Assembly (NCBI GenBank): GCA_027593035.1
Contig: JAQCJQ010000008.1
Coordinates: forward strand, 1-42,957
Length of the DNA: 42,957 bases
Direction of reading: 5' to 3'
Origin: Bacteroidota bacterium
Lineage (GTDB): Bacteria > Bacteroidota > Bacteroidia > Flavobacteriales_D > Sanyastnellaceae
Each line of letters opens with the position of its first letter. Position 1 is the first letter of the stretch. A program made the position numbers and the translations under genes. The notes beneath the pieces are model-generated. The model was not told the origin of the DNA. It searched no databases and saw only the letters and a program-made list of their open reading frames with translations. This document shows, in pieces, positions 41,987 to 42,957 of this stretch.

Positions 41987-42957
41987 ATGATGACGACTGG
42001 AATATTGGATTTGTTGATGCAGCTGTTCGCTGTGTTTGCCGCTGGGCGCTCCCCAAGGGAAGCCATGCTTGGGCGGCAAGCGGCCAATCGATATTTATCA
42101 GGACGTCTTTCAAGGTCCCTCACGGAAGACTATTTGAAGCGATATGACCAGGCGTTGGGTCAGTTAAACAAAGGCATGGAGCCTTCGTTTGATGAAGTCA
42201 TCCTTGCCAAAAGAACATCGAAACTATCGGTGAAGTTGCTGCGCATCTGCAGTCGAATTCAAGTGGAACTGGAGATGAAGGATCGGTTGGTCATGTTCCT
42301 TCGGCTTGCTGAATTTGCGCGAGCTTCGGGTACCATAGACAATGGAGATAGCTTCTTGCAAGGCGTTGCGGAGGCTTTGTATTTATCGCCAGTCGACGCG
42401 ACGAACCTGAAAGCGCTCGTCAAAGCGGAATTGGATTTGATTCCTGATGGGATGTGCCACTACTTCTCTTTGGCTTTTGGCCATGGGACCACCGCGAATG
42501 AATTGATTGGTTGCCGTGTTTCGTTGGACGACGTTTTCTTCATTAAATATTTGGGAGAACAGGAGATCCGGCTCAATGGGCAGATTTTGCCGCGTGCAGC
42601 TTCTGCTCCGATGGCGCAAGGAAGTGTTGTCAAGGACAGTGCAGGCCACGCCATTTTCTTCAGTGATGTGTTGCGCAATTGTTCTCAAAGTCTACGGAAT
42701 GAAACGCCCGTATCCTTTGTTGCCAAAGATGTCGCTCATTTTTTCGATTACCCCAACGAGCAGGCGCTTCGACCGATTAATTTTCACGCTGCACAAGGTG
42801 ATTTGATTGGGATCATGGGAGCCAGCGGTTCAGGAAAGTCGACGCTTCTCAATATTTTGAACGGTTCGGTATCTCCATCATTTGGCCAAGTGTGGTTGAA
42901 TGGTCAATCCATTCATGACACACCTGAGGCTGCCGCAGGGAGCATTGGACACATAGC
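41987..42957 (+). CDS. ABC transporter ATP-binding protein, 3' end cut off
   Basis: The frame opens at ATG 41987, 33 bases after an in-frame TAA (41951), and runs 323 codons to the window edge. The first 180 residues form a helical TerB-like domain (LLMQLFAVFAAGRSPREAML, YLKRYDQALGQLNKGMEP). A linker segment with HYFSLAFGHG and DDVFFIKYLGEQEIRLNGQ (about 165-205) follows. The ABC domain starts near 260 and has the Walker A motif GASGSGKST (278-286). Walker B, signature motif and any membrane part lie beyond the edge. This resembles large Bacteroidota ABC proteins with N-terminal TerB/FHA-like parts and a C-terminal permease. The substrate is unknown. Confidence 0.8.
   Translation, partial: MMTTGILDLLMQLFAVFAAGRSPREAMLGRQAANRYLSGRLSRSLTEDYLKRYDQALGQLNKGMEPSFDEVILAKRTSKLSVKLLRICSRIQVELEMKDRLVMFLRLAEFARASGTIDNGDSFLQGVAEALYLSPVDATNLKALVKAELDLIPDGMCHYFSLAFGHGTTANELIGCRVSLDDVFFIKYLGEQEIRLNGQILPRAASAPMAQGSVVKDSAGHAIFFSDVLRNCSQSLRNETPVSFVAKDVAHFFDYPNEQALRPINFHAAQGDLIGIMGASGSGKSTLLNILNGSVSPSFGQVWLNGQSIHDTPEAAAGSIGHI

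Overview
The window is a stretch of Bacteroidota chromosome, most likely Flavobacteriales-like (Cryomorphaceae/Schleiferiaceae type; rank below phylum is inference). The signs are a type B type IX secretion (T9SS) C-terminal domain, the Bacteroidota-specific families DUF5723 and DUF5777, a FISUMP domain, a short 289-residue primary sigma factor, promoters of the TTG / TAnnTTTG kind (clearest before rpsO), and general lack of Shine-Dalgarno sequences. Base composition is moderate and even. No rRNA, tRNA, insertion sequence, prophage or CRISPR array was seen.

Layout. 1-3993: a multi-pass membrane protein, an atypical cryptochrome/photolyase and a membrane-bound YdjM-type hydrolase. 3994-4583: a gene-poor stretch with two diverged copies of a short minus-strand element and a minus-strand terminator. 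4584-8808: DUF805, a CsgG-like/FISUMP secreted protein, DUF3825, an M15 peptidase and DUF1801. 8854-13307: a lipoprotein translationally coupled to a DUF5723 outer-membrane barrel broken by one in-frame TAA, then a WYL regulator. 13313-16508 (minus): an M14 carboxypeptidase and a glutathione peroxidase. 16611-19775: a large T9SS cargo protein with seven CxxC-bearing modules. 19759-22999 (minus): a five-gene run of haem lipoprotein, YceI, DUF5777, an outer-membrane barrel and a flavodoxin-fold oxidoreductase.

23120-33103 is mostly housekeeping: YebC, an RluA-like protein with Glu at the catalytic Asp position, a small minus-strand gene with its own terminator, thiolase, NlpC/P60 peptidase, 3-hydroxyacyl-CoA dehydrogenase, purine nucleoside phosphorylase, a small zinc-ribbon protein, a DEAD-box helicase, an acyltransferase and a TrmH methyltransferase. 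33102-40080 is a core block: a TamA/BamA-like outer-membrane protein, accD, rpsO, pnp and rpoD. 40081-42957 holds a possible structured RNA, a frameshifted beta-helix lipoprotein and the 5' part of an ABC-transporter ATPase cut by the window edge.

How they fit together. Thiolase and 3-hydroxyacyl-CoA dehydrogenase are consecutive enzymes of beta-oxidation or acetoacetyl-CoA metabolism. accD and the acyltransferase belong to fatty-acid and phospholipid synthesis. rpsO, pnp, rpoD and the DEAD-box helicase are gene-expression machinery. The minus-strand haem/YceI/DUF5777 run looks like an envelope redox or lipid-carrier module of unknown function. I found no clear defence or mobile system. The best candidates for something undescribed are the D-to-E RluA-like protein, the seven-module CxxC secreted protein, the haem/YceI/DUF5777 run, the duplicated minus-strand element near 4.2-4.5 kb, and the two otherwise intact genes each broken by one lesion.
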